From assembly GCF_000949135.2 (NCBI RefSeq), contig NZ_JTAN02000019.1, positions 620,001 to 684,000 of the forward strand: a DNA stretch of 64,000 bases, written 5' to 3'. How positions within the stretch are numbered: the stretch's first letter is position 1; each line of letters starts with the position of its first letter. The stretch is from Burkholderia sp. USMB20. GTDB taxonomy: Bacteria; Pseudomonadota; Gammaproteobacteria; Burkholderiales; Burkholderiaceae. A program made the translations under genes and the position numbers. The notes beneath the pieces are model-generated. The model had not been told where the DNA came from. It worked only from the letters and a program-made list of their open reading frames with translations, and did not search any database. Positions 55,011 through 63,987 of the stretch are shown piece by piece.

Positions 55011-55831
55011 CGTCTCCCGATTGCCCGCCCCCGCTCGACGACGTGGCCGTGCTGATGCCGGCCTACAACGGCCACGACGACGTCGTCCGCACCCTCGCAT
55101 CGTTTCGCGAGGACGCGCCGGTGCACGTGCTGATCGTCGATGACGGCAGCACGCCGCCGATCGTGGCGCCCGACCTGCCCGGCCTTGCGGTCGAGGTGCT
55201 GCGCATGCCGCGCAACGGCGGCATCGAGCGCGCGCTCGAGGCCGGCATCGACGCGCTCGCCGCGCGCGGCTTCCGCTTTGCGGCCCGCATCGACGCCGGC
55301 GACCTCGCCGCACCACGGCGCCTCGCGAAGCAGCGTGCGTATCTCGATGCGCACCCGCGCGTGGCCTGCGTCGGCATGTGGACCCAGGTCGTGTCGCGTG
55401 CCGGCGAGCCGCGCTTCATGCTGACCCCGCCCGCCGACCCGCGCACGCTGCGCCGCACGCGCTTCCTGCGCTCGCCGCTCGTGCATCCGTCGGTCATGCT
55501 GCGCATCGACGCCGTGCGCGAAGTCGGCAATTACCGCGCGAAGTATCGCGCGGCCGAGGATCTCGATCTTTTTTTACGGTTAATGCAACGCTACGATTGC
55601 GCGAACCTGCCCGAGCTCGGCCTCTACTACGAGCTCAACGAGGGCGGGATCAGCGCGACCAAGCGCCGCCGCCAGCTGATATCGACGCTATCGCTGCTGC
55701 TGCGGCACTTCAACGTGCTGAACCCGTACGACTGGGCCGGCCTCGCCAAGAACCTGCTGCATTTCGTGACGCCGTACCGTACGCTGCAGCGGATCAAGCA
55801 GACGCTGTTCGCGGCGCGGCCGTCCGCGTAG
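55007..55831 (+). CDS. Glycosyltransferase, family 2
   Basis: A 274-residue GT-A enzyme. VAVLMPAYNGHDDVVRTLASF, HVLIVDDGSTPP and the DxD-like FAARIDAGDLAAPRRL are the nucleotide-sugar-binding blocks; AEDLDLFLRLM holds the ED motif of the acceptor site. Linked by ATGA to the flippase. The sugar transferred is unknown. Confidence 0.9.
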   Translation: MTSPDCPPPLDDVAVLMPAYNGHDDVVRTLASFREDAPVHVLIVDDGSTPPIVAPDLPGLAVEVLRMPRNGGIERALEAGIDALAARGFRFAARIDAGDLAAPRRLAKQRAYLDAHPRVACVGMWTQVVSRAGEPRFMLTPPADPRTLRRTRFLRSPLVHPSVMLRIDAVREVGNYRAKYRAAEDLDLFLRLMQRYDCANLPELGLYYELNEGGISATKRRRQLISTLSLLLRHFNVLNPYDWAGLAKNLLHFVTPYRTLQRIKQTLFAARPSA

Positions 55832-55874
55832 CCCGCCTCCGGCATTTTCGACGCTTTATTTTTTGCTTTTTTTC

Positions 55875-57011
55875 ATGTCCGCTACCTCCTCGCTGCGCAT
55901 CGCGCTCGTCTGCAACACGGCCTGGGCGATCTACACGTACCGCCACGGGCTGATCCGTGCGCTCGTCGCGCGCGGCGCCGAGGTCATCGTGATCGCGCCG
56001 CACGACCGCACGGTGCCGCTGCTCGAGCAGATGGGCTGCCGCTACGTCGCGCTCGCCGTCGCGTCGAAAGGCACGAGCCCGCGCGAGGATCTCGGCACGC
56101 TTGCCGCGCTGGTGCGCCATTACCGCGCGCTCCAGCCTGATCTCGTGTTCCATTACACGATCAAGCCGAACATCTACGGGTCGATCGCCGCGTGGCTCGC
56201 GCGCGTGCCGTCGATCGCGGTCACGACCGGCCTCGGCTACGTGTTCATCCAGAAGAGCCGTGCGGCGAGCGTCGCGAAGCGCCTGTACCGGTTCGCGTTC
56301 CGCTTTCCGCGTGAAGTCTGGTTCCTGAACCGCGACGATCTCGCGACCTTCACCGACGAGCAGCTGCTCGCGCACCCCGAGCGCGCGCGGCTGCTGCACG
56401 GCGAAGGCGTCGATCTCGACCAGTTCGCGCCGGTGCCGCTGCCCGCCGGCCGTGGCCCCGTGTTCATCCTGATCGGCCGGCTGCTGTGGGACAAGGGCGT
56501 GCGCGAATACGTCGAGGCCGCGCGCGTCGTGCGGGATCGCTACCCGGATGCGCGCTTCCAGCTGCTCGGGCCGCTCGGCGTCGACAATCCGAGCGCGATC
56601 GGCCGCGCGGACGTCGACGCGTGGGTCGGCGAAGGTGTCGTCGAGTATCTCGGCGAGGCGCACGACGTGCGCCCGCACATCGCGGCGGCCGACTGCGTCG
56701 TGCTGCCGTCGTACCGCGAGGGCGTGCCGCGCACGCTGATGGAAGCGTCCGCGATGGGCCGCCCGATCGTCGCGACCGACGTGCCGGGTTGCCGCGACGT
56801 CGTCGCCGACGGCGAAACCGGCTTCCTGTGCCGCGTGCGCGACAGTGCGAGCCTCGCGGAGCAGCTGATCCGCATGATCGAACTCGGGACCGCCGGGCGC
56901 GACGCGATGGGCGCGCGCGGCCGCCGCAAGGTGAGCGCGGAATTCGACGAGCAGCAAGTCGTCGAACGCTACCGGCAGACCATTCATACATTGACCGGCA
57001 TCACACTCTGA
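55875..57011 (+). CDS. Glycosyltransferase, family 4
   Basis: A 378-residue GT-B enzyme. N-terminal IALVCNTAWAIYTYRHGLIRAL, then VFHYTIKPNIYGSIAA; the donor-site motif is FILIGRLLWDKGVREYVEAA and PSYREGVPRTLMEASAMGRP carries the EX7E pattern. ATG at 55875 is preferred to a TTG four codons earlier. Commonly of the type adding a HexNAc or hexose in O-antigen units; specificity is not known. Confidence 0.9.
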   Translation: MSATSSLRIALVCNTAWAIYTYRHGLIRALVARGAEVIVIAPHDRTVPLLEQMGCRYVALAVASKGTSPREDLGTLAALVRHYRALQPDLVFHYTIKPNIYGSIAAWLARVPSIAVTTGLGYVFIQKSRAASVAKRLYRFAFRFPREVWFLNRDDLATFTDEQLLAHPERARLLHGEGVDLDQFAPVPLPAGRGPVFILIGRLLWDKGVREYVEAARVVRDRYPDARFQLLGPLGVDNPSAIGRADVDAWVGEGVVEYLGEAHDVRPHIAAADCVVLPSYREGVPRTLMEASAMGRPIVATDVPGCRDVVADGETGFLCRVRDSASLAEQLIRMIELGTAGRDAMGARGRRKVSAEFDEQQVVERYRQTIHTLTGITL

Positions 57012-57025
57012 AGGAGCGCATCAGC

Positions 57026-58048
57026 ATGACCGCTAAAGGCACCATCCTCGTTACCGGCGGAGCGGGCTATATCGGCTCGCACACGGCCGTCGAGCTGCTC
57101 GACAACGGCTACGATGTCGTGATCGTCGACAACCTCGTCAACAGCAAGGCCGAGTCCGTCCGGCGCATCGAGCGGATCACCGGCAGGACGCCCGCGTTCC
57201 ACCAGGTCGACGTGTGCGACGAAGCCGCGCTCGCGAAGGTGTTCGACGCGCATCCGATCACGGGCACGATCCATTTCGCGGCGCTCAAGGCGGTCGGCGA
57301 ATCGGTCGCGAAGCCGCTCGAGTATTACCAGAACAACCTTGGCGGGCTGCTCTCGGTGCTCAAGATCATGCGCGAGCGCAACGTCCGGCAGTTCGTGTTC
57401 AGCTCGTCGGCGACCGTGTACGGCGTGCCGGAGCGCTCGCCGATCGACGAATCGTTCCCGTTGTCGGCCACCAACCCGTACGGCCAGTCGAAGCTGATCG
57501 CCGAGCAGGTCCTGCGCGATCTCGAGGTATCGGACCCGTCGTGGCGCATCGCGACGCTGCGCTACTTCAACCCGGTCGGCGCGCATGCGAGCGGGCTGAT
57601 CGGCGAGGATCCGGCCGGCATCCCGAACAACCTGATGCCGTACGTCGCGCAGGTCGCGGTCGGCAAGCTCGAGAAGCTGCGCGTGTTCGGCTCCGACTAC
57701 CCGACGCCGGACGGCACCGGCGTGCGCGACTACATCCACGTCGTCGATCTCGCGAAGGGGCACATCGCCGCGCTCGACGCGCTCGCGAAGCGCGATGCGA
57801 GCTTCGTCGTGAACCTCGGCACGGGCCAGGGCTACAGCGTGCTGGAAGTCGTGCGCGCGTTCGAGAAGGCGTCGGGCCGCCCGGTGCCGTACGAACTCGT
57901 CGCGCGCCGCCCGGGCGACATCGCCGAGTGCTACGCGAATCCGCAGGCCGCGGCCGACCTCATCGGCTGGCGCGCGACGCTCGGGATCGACGAGATGTGC
58001 GCCGACCACTGGAAATGGCAGGAGGGTAACCCCCGCGGTTTTGTATAA
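57026..58048 (+). CDS. galE: UDP-glucose 4-epimerase GalE
   Basis: A 340-residue extended SDR enzyme. The NAD loop is GGAGYIGSHTAVELLDNG, the catalytic set is SSSATVYG and Tyr152/Lys156 in NPYGQSK, and RYFNPVGAHASG, GTGVRDYIHVVDLA and GTGQGYSVLEVV are GalE marks. AAGGAG lies 9 bases before the ATG. It interconverts UDP-Glc and UDP-Gal (possibly UDP-GlcNAc and UDP-GalNAc) for the locus. Confidence 0.95.
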   Translation: MTAKGTILVTGGAGYIGSHTAVELLDNGYDVVIVDNLVNSKAESVRRIERITGRTPAFHQVDVCDEAALAKVFDAHPITGTIHFAALKAVGESVAKPLEYYQNNLGGLLSVLKIMRERNVRQFVFSSSATVYGVPERSPIDESFPLSATNPYGQSKLIAEQVLRDLEVSDPSWRIATLRYFNPVGAHASGLIGEDPAGIPNNLMPYVAQVAVGKLEKLRVFGSDYPTPDGTGVRDYIHVVDLAKGHIAALDALAKRDASFVVNLGTGQGYSVLEVVRAFEKASGRPVPYELVARRPGDIAECYANPQAAADLIGWRATLGIDEMCADHWKWQEGNPRGFV

Positions 58049-58075
58049 TCCGCTGTCCATTTTTCGAGCGATCCC

Positions 58076-59182
58076 ATGCTCAGCTTCGCGTCCGGCTTCA
58101 TCGTCTCCCTGCTCGTCACGTTGTTCATCGTGCGCTATGCGCATCTGCACGAGAAATTCTCGGTCGACAGCGACCTGGCCGGCGTGCAGAAATTCCACGT
58201 ACGGCCGGTGCCGCGTGTCGGGGGCATCGGGATCCTCGCCGGGGTCGTCATTGCCGCACTGCTCGTGTCGCGGCGCTATCCGACGATCGCCGGCAGCATT
58301 CTCGGGATCGTCGCGTGCGGGATGCCGGCGTTCCTGTCGGGCCTCGTCGAGGACCTGACCAAGCGCGTGTCGCCGCGCGCGCGGCTGCTCTGCACGATGG
58401 GCGCGGCCGCGCTGGCGTTCTGGCTGCTGGGCATCGCGGTCAAGCGGATCAGCGTGCCGCCGCTCGACTTCCTGCTCGGCTACGTGGCCATTTCGGCGTT
58501 CATCACGGTGCTCGCGGTCGCGGCGCTGGCCAACGCGATCAACATCATCGACGGCTTCAACGGCCTCGCGTCGATGGTCAGCTTCATGATGTTCGCGTCG
58601 CTTGCGTATGTCGCATTCCACGTCAACGACCCGGTCGTGATGTCGGCGTCGATCATCATGATGGGCGCCGTGCTCGGCTTCTTCCTGTGGAATTTCCCCG
58701 CGGGGCTGATCTTCCTCGGCGACGGCGGCGCGTATTTTATCGGCTTCATGCTCGCCGAACTCGCGATCATGCTCGTGATGCGCAATCGCGAAGTGTCGGC
58801 GTGGTATCCGGTGCTGCTGTTCATGTATCCGATCTTCGAGACGTGTTTCTCGATCTACCGGAAGAAGTTCATCCGCGGGATGTCGCCGGGGATTCCGGAT
58901 GGCGTGCATCTTCATATGCTCGTGTACAAGCGGCTGATGCGCTGGGCCGTCGGGACGAAGCATGCGCACGACCTCACGCGGCGCAATTCGCTGACGTCGC
59001 CTTATCTTTGGCTGCTGTGCCTCGTTGCGGTGATTCCGGCGACGCTGTTCTGGCGGCACACGGTGCATCTGTTCGTTTTTGTCGTGCTGTTCGCGCTGAC
59101 GTATGTGTGGCTTTATCTCAGCATCGTCAGGTTCAAGGTGCCGCGGTGGATGGTGGTGAGGAAGGAAAGGCGCGGGCAGTGA
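58076..59182 (+). CDS. Polyprenyl-phosphate sugar-phosphate transferase (WecA/MraY family)
   Basis: A 368-residue polytopic membrane protein. KFHVRPVPRVGGIGILAG, the NAINIIDGFNGLASM motif with catalytic aspartates, and FLGDGGAYFIGFMLAELAI are WecA/WbpL hallmarks. PGIPDGVHLHMLVYKRLM is the late cytoplasmic loop with the HxxH-like region. It would start or extend a repeat unit by joining sugar-1-P to undecaprenyl phosphate. A second homologue lies at 61158-62174. Confidence 0.9.
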   Translation: MLSFASGFIVSLLVTLFIVRYAHLHEKFSVDSDLAGVQKFHVRPVPRVGGIGILAGVVIAALLVSRRYPTIAGSILGIVACGMPAFLSGLVEDLTKRVSPRARLLCTMGAAALAFWLLGIAVKRISVPPLDFLLGYVAISAFITVLAVAALANAINIIDGFNGLASMVSFMMFASLAYVAFHVNDPVVMSASIIMMGAVLGFFLWNFPAGLIFLGDGGAYFIGFMLAELAIMLVMRNREVSAWYPVLLFMYPIFETCFSIYRKKFIRGMSPGIPDGVHLHMLVYKRLMRWAVGTKHAHDLTRRNSLTSPYLWLLCLVAVIPATLFWRHTVHLFVFVVLFALTYVWLYLSIVRFKVPRWMVVRKERRGQ

Positions 59183-59197
59183 GTCCAGCACCCAAAA

Positions 59198-59228
59198 CGA
59201 AAAAAGCGCCTCGCGGGGCGCTTTTTTC
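59198..59228. terminator. Bidirectional terminator between the two halves of the polysaccharide locus
   Basis: AAAAAAGCGCC (59200-59210) and GGCGCTTTTTT (59217-59227) with a short loop; A-run and T-run on both sides. It ends the plus-strand operon and the convergent minus-strand operon. Confidence 0.85.
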
Positions 59229-59264
59229 ATGCTCGGGGCCAACGTGGGCGGCGTCCGCGAGCGC

Positions 59265-61145
59265 TCATTCGTTCGATACGGCTCGCGCCATCGGCACGCT
59301 CTGCAGCACCGGGGCGACGGTCGTCTGATATTCCGGCACCCAGCGCCGCAGATCCCGACGCACCTCGTCGTCGCTCAGCACGCGGTGCTGCATCAGCCAC
59401 GGCAGCAGCTCGTCGAGCAGATGGTCTGGCACTTCCCGGGCCCGCGCGATTCGCAGCTTCGGATGCGGCGTGCGCGTGGTCGTCTCGTCATCCGCGAGCA
59501 GTTCCTCGTAGAGTTTCTCGCCCGGACGCAGCCCCGTGAATTCGATCCGGATCTGCCCTTCCGAGAAGCCGTAGAGACGGATCAGATCGCGCGCGAGATC
59601 CACGATCTTGACCGGCTCGCCCATGTCGAGAATGAAGATCTCGCCGCCGTGCCCCATGCTCGACGCCTGCAGCACGAGTTGCGACGCTTCCGGAATCGTC
59701 ATGAAGAAGCGCGTGATCTCGGGATGCGTGACCGTCACCGGGCCGCCCTTCGCGATCTGCTGCTGGAACTTCGGGATCACGCTGCCGGCGCTGCCGAGCA
59801 CGTTGCCGAAACGCACCGTCTCGAACTGCGTGCCTTCGCTCGTCTGCTGCAACGCCTGGCACGCCATCTCGGCGAGCCGCTTGCTCGCGCCCATCACGTT
59901 GGTCGGATTGACGGCCTTGTCGGTCGAAATCAGCACGAAATGGCGCACGTTGTGGCGGATCGCCGAGCGGGCGACGCGATAGGTGCCCAGCACGTTGTTG
60001 CGCAGCGCCTGCCACGCGTTGTGCTCCTCCATCAGCGGCACGTGCTTGTACGCGGCCGCGTGGAAAACGATATGCGGCGCATAGCGCGACATCACCTGGT
60101 CGAGCAGCAGCGAATCCTTCGCGTCGCCGATGATCGGTACGACGGGCTGGTCGGGGAAGCGCTCGCGCAGTTCCTCAGCGAGCCGGTACATCGCATATTC
60201 GGAAAGATCGAACGCAACCAGTTGCGCCGGCTTGAAGCGGAGGATCTGCCGGCACAGCTCGGAACCGATCGAACCGCCCGCGCCGGTTACCATCACGACG
60301 CGGCCGCGCAGCAGCGCCTCGACGTGCGGCGTGTCGATCGTGACGGCATCGCGTCCGAGCAAGTCCTCGAGATCGATATTGCGCACCTGCGACAGGAACC
60401 CCTGCCCCGGCATCAGCGCGGTCAGCGACGGCAGCACCATCGCCTTCACGCCGGCGCGCACGCACAAGGTCGCAACGCGGCGCTGTGTTTCAACGGATGC
60501 CGACGGAATCGCGATGATCGCGTATTCGACCTTCATCGCATCGGTCCAGTGCTTCAGGTCGTTGAACGAGCCGAGCACCTTGTACCGTAGATCTCGCGCC
60601 CCTGCTTGGTCGGATCGTCGTCGAGGAGGCCCACCAGACGCCATTCCCCGAACGCGACAGTTCGCGCGCGAGGCTCGCGCCGGCCGTGCCGGCGCCGAGC
60701 ACGAGCACCGGCTTGCCTGCCCGACGAGCCCGCCGTACAGGTAGAACTCCTTCGTTGCGCGGTACAGCGCGCGGGCGCCGCCCATCGCGAGGAACAGCAT
60801 CAGCGGCGACACGAGCAACACCGAACGCGGGATGATCGGCGACGGCTGGAACATCACGGCGCCGATCATCACGATCACGCCGCCGCCAATCACCGCCTTC
60901 GAAATCCGAACCAGGTCCGGAAGGCTCGCGAACACCCACAGGCCGCGATACAGGCCGAACACATGGAACATCAGCGCGTAGACCGGCAGCACCCAGACGA
61001 GCGCCGTCAGCGCGCCGCCCATGAAATCGGACGGAACGCTGCCGTTGAATCGGACGAGATAGGCGAACAACCACGCGGCGGTAACCGCCGTCAGGTCAAA
61101 CAGGAAAGCGCTCAGCGAAAGCCATGATGCTTTGGATCGCAACAT
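59265..61145 (-). CDS. Nucleotide-sugar epimerase/4,6-dehydratase, WbpM/CapD/FlaA1 family, with a locally scrambled segment
   Basis: About 626 residues. Four N-terminal membrane helices (first about 130 residues) precede a CoA-binding-like Rossmann domain and the catalytic SDR domain: VMVTGAGGSIGSELCRQILR, FHAAAYKHVPLME and VMGASKRLAEM (Met-x3-Lys, as in membrane-bound WbpM types). Three single-base losses near 60715, 60647 and 60583 shift the frame out and back, so residues about 146-195 read wrongly (SRCSCSAPARPARASRANC) instead of GKPVLVLGAGTAGASLAREL. Each loss is in a short run of identical bases. It would make a 4-keto-6-deoxy or epimerised UDP-HexNAc for the surface polysaccharide. First of three criteria to confirm is the indel status. 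Confidence 0.88.
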   Translation of the reverse strand: MLRSKASWLSLSAFLFDLTAVTAAWLFAYLVRFNGSVPSDFMGGALTALVWVLPVYALMFHVFGLYRGLWVFASLPDLVRISKAVIGGGVIVMIGAVMFQPSPIIPRSVLLVSPLMLFLAMGGARALYRATKEFYLYGGLVGQASRCSCSAPARPARASRANCRVRGMASGGPPRRRSDQAGARDLRYKVLGSFNDLKHWTDAMKVEYAIIAIPSASVETQRRVATLCVRAGVKAMVLPSLTALMPGQGFLSQVRNIDLEDLLGRDAVTIDTPHVEALLRGRVVMVTGAGGSIGSELCRQILRFKPAQLVAFDLSEYAMYRLAEELRERFPDQPVVPIIGDAKDSLLLDQVMSRYAPHIVFHAAAYKHVPLMEEHNAWQALRNNVLGTYRVARSAIRHNVRHFVLISTDKAVNPTNVMGASKRLAEMACQALQQTSEGTQFETVRFGNVLGSAGSVIPKFQQQIAKGGPVTVTHPEITRFFMTIPEASQLVLQASSMGHGGEIFILDMGEPVKIVDLARDLIRLYGFSEGQIRIEFTGLRPGEKLYEELLADDETTTRTPHPKLRIARAREVPDHLLDELLPWLMQHRVLSDDEVRRDLRRWVPEYQTTVAPVLQSVPMARAVSNE

Positions 61146-61157
61146 CGGCAGGAAACC

Positions 61158-62174
61158 TCAAGAGTTATTTTCGGCGGCCGACTGAAACCGGCGCCAGCGC
61201 ATGTCGATTATCAGTCCGATACATGCCAGGACGCCGTACCACGCGAAGAACGACAGCCACTGCTGCAGTTCCGGGCGGCCCTTTGCCCACACGGCGACGA
61301 TTATGCCTGCGAGCATGATGAGGTACCAATAAAGAGCGGTCCGGCGGTGACCTACGCCCGCCCGGACCATCCTTTGATAATAATGCTCCCGGTGCGCTTG
61401 CCAGAACTTTTCGCCACGTAACAGACGTCTCAAAAGTGTTACAGATGCGTCGGCGATAAAGGGCGCGAACACCAGCGCCGGGAACCAGATCGGCCAGACG
61501 CCGGCCCGCCAGCCCCAATAGCCGAGCGCACCAGCCAGGAATCCGAGCGGAATCGAACCCGCGTCGCCGAGAAACAGCCGGGCCGGATGGAAGTTCAGCA
61601 GCAGAAAGCCGAGTGCGGCGCCGGCGACGGCCGAGCCGGCCACGGCCAGATCCGGTGACGGCATCGGGCCGGTCAGCGCGGCAACCGCATATGCGCCGAA
61701 GCCGAACAGCGCCATGCCGCCCGCGAGGCCGTCGGCGCCGTCCATGAAGTTGTACAGGTTCGTCAGCCAGACCATCGCGAAGCCGATGCCGACCAGCAGC
61801 CACCACGGTGCGTCGGCCGGGAACACGGCGATCAGCGCGACGACCGCCGCGAGGTGCGCCGAGAACCGCACGCGGGCGGGCAGCCCGCGCCGGTCGTCGA
61901 TCTGCGACATCGCGGCGAGTCCGGCGGCGGCGATGGCGATCAGCCACAAGTGCGGCGCCAGCGCGAGCAGCGCAACGACGCAAACCGGGACGATGCCCCA
62001 TCCGCCGACGCGTGGCGTCGGCAGTGTATGGAGCGAACGGTCGTTCGGAATGTCGGTGGCAAGGCGCCACGCGAGGCCGGTCGCGAGCAGCATGCGCAGG
62101 ATGGCCGTGGACGCGACGGCTGCGGCCAGCGCCACCGCGGCCGCTTCGGGCCACGTGGATATCGGGAGAAACAT
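61158..62174 (-). CDS. Polyprenyl-phosphate sugar-phosphate transferase, WbpL-like (MraY family)
   Basis: A 338-residue membrane protein with about ten hydrophobic helices. PNDRSLHTLPTPRVGGWGIVP, VWLTNLYNFMDGADGLAGG (catalytic aspartates) and RLFLGDAGSIPLGFLAGAL are the family motifs; HREHYYQRMVRAG is the WbpL-type late loop. ATG at 62174. It likely initiates the O-antigen unit by transferring a FucNAc/QuiNAc-type phosphate. It lies 12 bases before the wbpM-type gene in operon order, as in Pseudomonas. Confidence 0.9.
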   Translation of the reverse strand: MFLPISTWPEAAAVALAAAVASTAILRMLLATGLAWRLATDIPNDRSLHTLPTPRVGGWGIVPVCVVALLALAPHLWLIAIAAAGLAAMSQIDDRRGLPARVRFSAHLAAVVALIAVFPADAPWWLLVGIGFAMVWLTNLYNFMDGADGLAGGMALFGFGAYAVAALTGPMPSPDLAVAGSAVAGAALGFLLLNFHPARLFLGDAGSIPLGFLAGALGYWGWRAGVWPIWFPALVFAPFIADASVTLLRRLLRGEKFWQAHREHYYQRMVRAGVGHRRTALYWYLIMLAGIIVAVWAKGRPELQQWLSFFAWYGVLACIGLIIDMRWRRFQSAAENNS

Positions 62175-62179
62175 GGCGA

Positions 62180-63145
62180 TTATTGTTGTGTGTCGCGCGA
62201 ACGATACCATGCGGCCGTCGCTTCGAGGCCTTGTCTTGTCGTATAAGGCGGATGCCAGTCCAGTACGCGCGTGATCCGGCCCGTATCGAGCTGGAGGCTG
62301 CCGGTCAGACGGTCGATCACCGCACGGCGGCCGGTCAGTGCGCCGAGCGCCCGCAGCACGGAAGAAGGGACAGCGATCAGGCGCGCCGGCTTGCCAAGCG
62401 CATCGCCGACCAGGCGCAACAGGCCCGTGACCGACGGCGCGTCGTCGTCGGCGACGTGGAAGCATTCTCCGGCCGCGCGCGGATCGATCGCGCATCGCAG
62501 CAGTGCGTCGGCCAGGTTGTCGACGTAGACGATGCTGCGGCGTGCCGGGATGGAACCGAGCGGCAGCGGCATCCCGCGCGCAACCGCGTCCATCATGCGC
62601 AGGAAGTTGGCGCGGACGGTCGGACCGTAGACGAGCGGCGGGCGCACGACCACGACGTCGAGCCCGTTCGACGCACCGAATTGCGCGAGCTGCCGCTCCG
62701 CGCGCAGCTTCGAGCGGCCGTAGGCATCCTGCGGGTCGGGACTCGCCGCTTCCGACAGAGGTACCCCGCCGTCGCTCTCGCCGACCGCCTTGATGCTGCT
62801 CGCGTAAACGATGCGGCGCACGCCATGCTGGCGCGCGGCTTTGGCGAGACGCAAGGTACCGGCGACGTTGGTCGCGTCGAATGCGGCGTCGGGGTCTGGC
62901 GACTCGTCGCGCATCACGTGCACGCGTGCCGCGAGATGGATGACGCAGTCGGCGCCAAGATCCGTTGGCCATCCCTCGTCGAGGCCATCGAAATCGGCTG
63001 CGTCGTGCACCCATTCACGCACGCCTTCGATAGTTGCGCCCGGACGCCTCACCAGGGCGGTCACGGTATGTCCGGCCTCCAGCGCGCGGTGGCAGACCGC
63101 ACGGCCGACGAAGCCGTTCGCACCGGTCACGACGAGATGACTCAC
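62180..63145 (-). CDS. NAD-dependent epimerase/dehydratase (WbpV/WbpK-like, SDR)
   Basis: A 321-residue extended SDR. VVTGANGFVGRAVCHRALEA is the NAD loop; VIHLAARVHVM, YASSIKAVGE and DAYGRSKLRAE hold the Ser/Tyr-x3-Lys catalytic set. ARRSIVYVDNLADALL is typical of the enzymes that act with WbpL/WbpM on UDP-FucNAc or UDP-QuiNAc. GTG at 63145 has GGAGG 5 bases upstream. Its start overlaps the stop of the previous gene (63142-63145). Confidence 0.88.
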   Translation of the reverse strand: MSHLVVTGANGFVGRAVCHRALEAGHTVTALVRRPGATIEGVREWVHDAADFDGLDEGWPTDLGADCVIHLAARVHVMRDESPDPDAAFDATNVAGTLRLAKAARQHGVRRIVYASSIKAVGESDGGVPLSEAASPDPQDAYGRSKLRAERQLAQFGASNGLDVVVVRPPLVYGPTVRANFLRMMDAVARGMPLPLGSIPARRSIVYVDNLADALLRCAIDPRAAGECFHVADDDAPSVTGLLRLVGDALGKPARLIAVPSSVLRALGALTGRRAVIDRLTGSLQLDTGRITRVLDWHPPYTTRQGLEATAAWYRSRDTQQ

Positions 63146-63987
63146 CACAGCCTCCAGCCGAAACGGTTGTAGAACTTGAACGCGGATGCCGCGAACATGC
63201 GGATGTGCGCGAAGCCCTTGCGGGACGCGCCACCGCCGTGATGGATCACGCGGACCGACGGCACATACGCGACGCGCGCGACATCGTGCGTGCGCAGGCT
63301 GAGATCGTAGTCCTCGAAGTAGAGGAAATAGCGCGGGTCGAAACCGCCCAGTTTTTTCAGCACTTCGGTGCGGAACAGCATGAAGCAGCCGCTGACGATG
63401 GGTGGATCCCAGACGATGTCGTGATCGTTGATCACGTCGCGCATTTCGTAGTGGGAGAGGCGCGAACTGAATGGGACACGCAGTCGCGTTGGCAGAAACC
63501 CTCTGACGAACAAATCGAGCACTGTTGGATAGCGGCGACACAGAAACTGAACCGCACGGTCGTTGTCGCCGACATACGGCGCCAGCAAACCAAGATGCGG
63601 ATGGCCATCGATGAAATGCAGCGCGCGCATCAGCGCATCGCGATCGAGATCGATATCAGGATTCAGGACGAGATGATAGCGACTGCTTGCCGCCGCAATT
63701 GCAATGTTATGCCCTCTCCCGTACCCGACGTTGCCATGTCCCGCAAGCATCGTGCAGGATACGCCAGCCTCCGCAAGCATCGCCGTTGCAGCCGAATCGC
63801 CACCGAAACCGCCGTTGTCGATCAAATACAAGTGTGCCGCCATGCCAGGCCTGGACAAGCGCACCATAGCGATCGCGTTGCTCAAACTCCGCAGCGTATC
63901 GCGCAGCTTTTCCAGATCAGGGTGATACACGACCACCGACACGGAAAGTTCTACATGCTTGCCAGAAAATGAATCAGTAACAGTCAT
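63142..63987 (-). CDS. Glycosyltransferase, family 2 (rhamnosyltransferase-like)
   Basis: About 281 residues from the ATG at 63987; a GTG one codon earlier is possible. SVSVVVYHPDLEKLRDTL, YLIDNGGFGGDS, GRGHNIAIAAASSRYHLVLNPDIDLDRDAL (in parts) and FYLYFEDYDLSLR-like RYFLYFEDYDLSLR are GT2 motifs of the rhamnosyl/fucosyltransferase kind. The gene almost reaches the window edge, but the start appears to be inside it. It heads the minus-strand operon of at least four genes. Confidence 0.85.
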   Translation of the reverse strand: MTVTDSFSGKHVELSVSVVVYHPDLEKLRDTLRSLSNAIAMVRLSRPGMAAHLYLIDNGGFGGDSAATAMLAEAGVSCTMLAGHGNVGYGRGHNIAIAAASSRYHLVLNPDIDLDRDALMRALHFIDGHPHLGLLAPYVGDNDRAVQFLCRRYPTVLDLFVRGFLPTRLRVPFSSRLSHYEMRDVINDHDIVWDPPIVSGCFMLFRTEVLKKLGGFDPRYFLYFEDYDLSLRTHDVARVAYVPSVRVIHHGGGASRKGFAHIRMFAASAFKFYNRFGWRLW

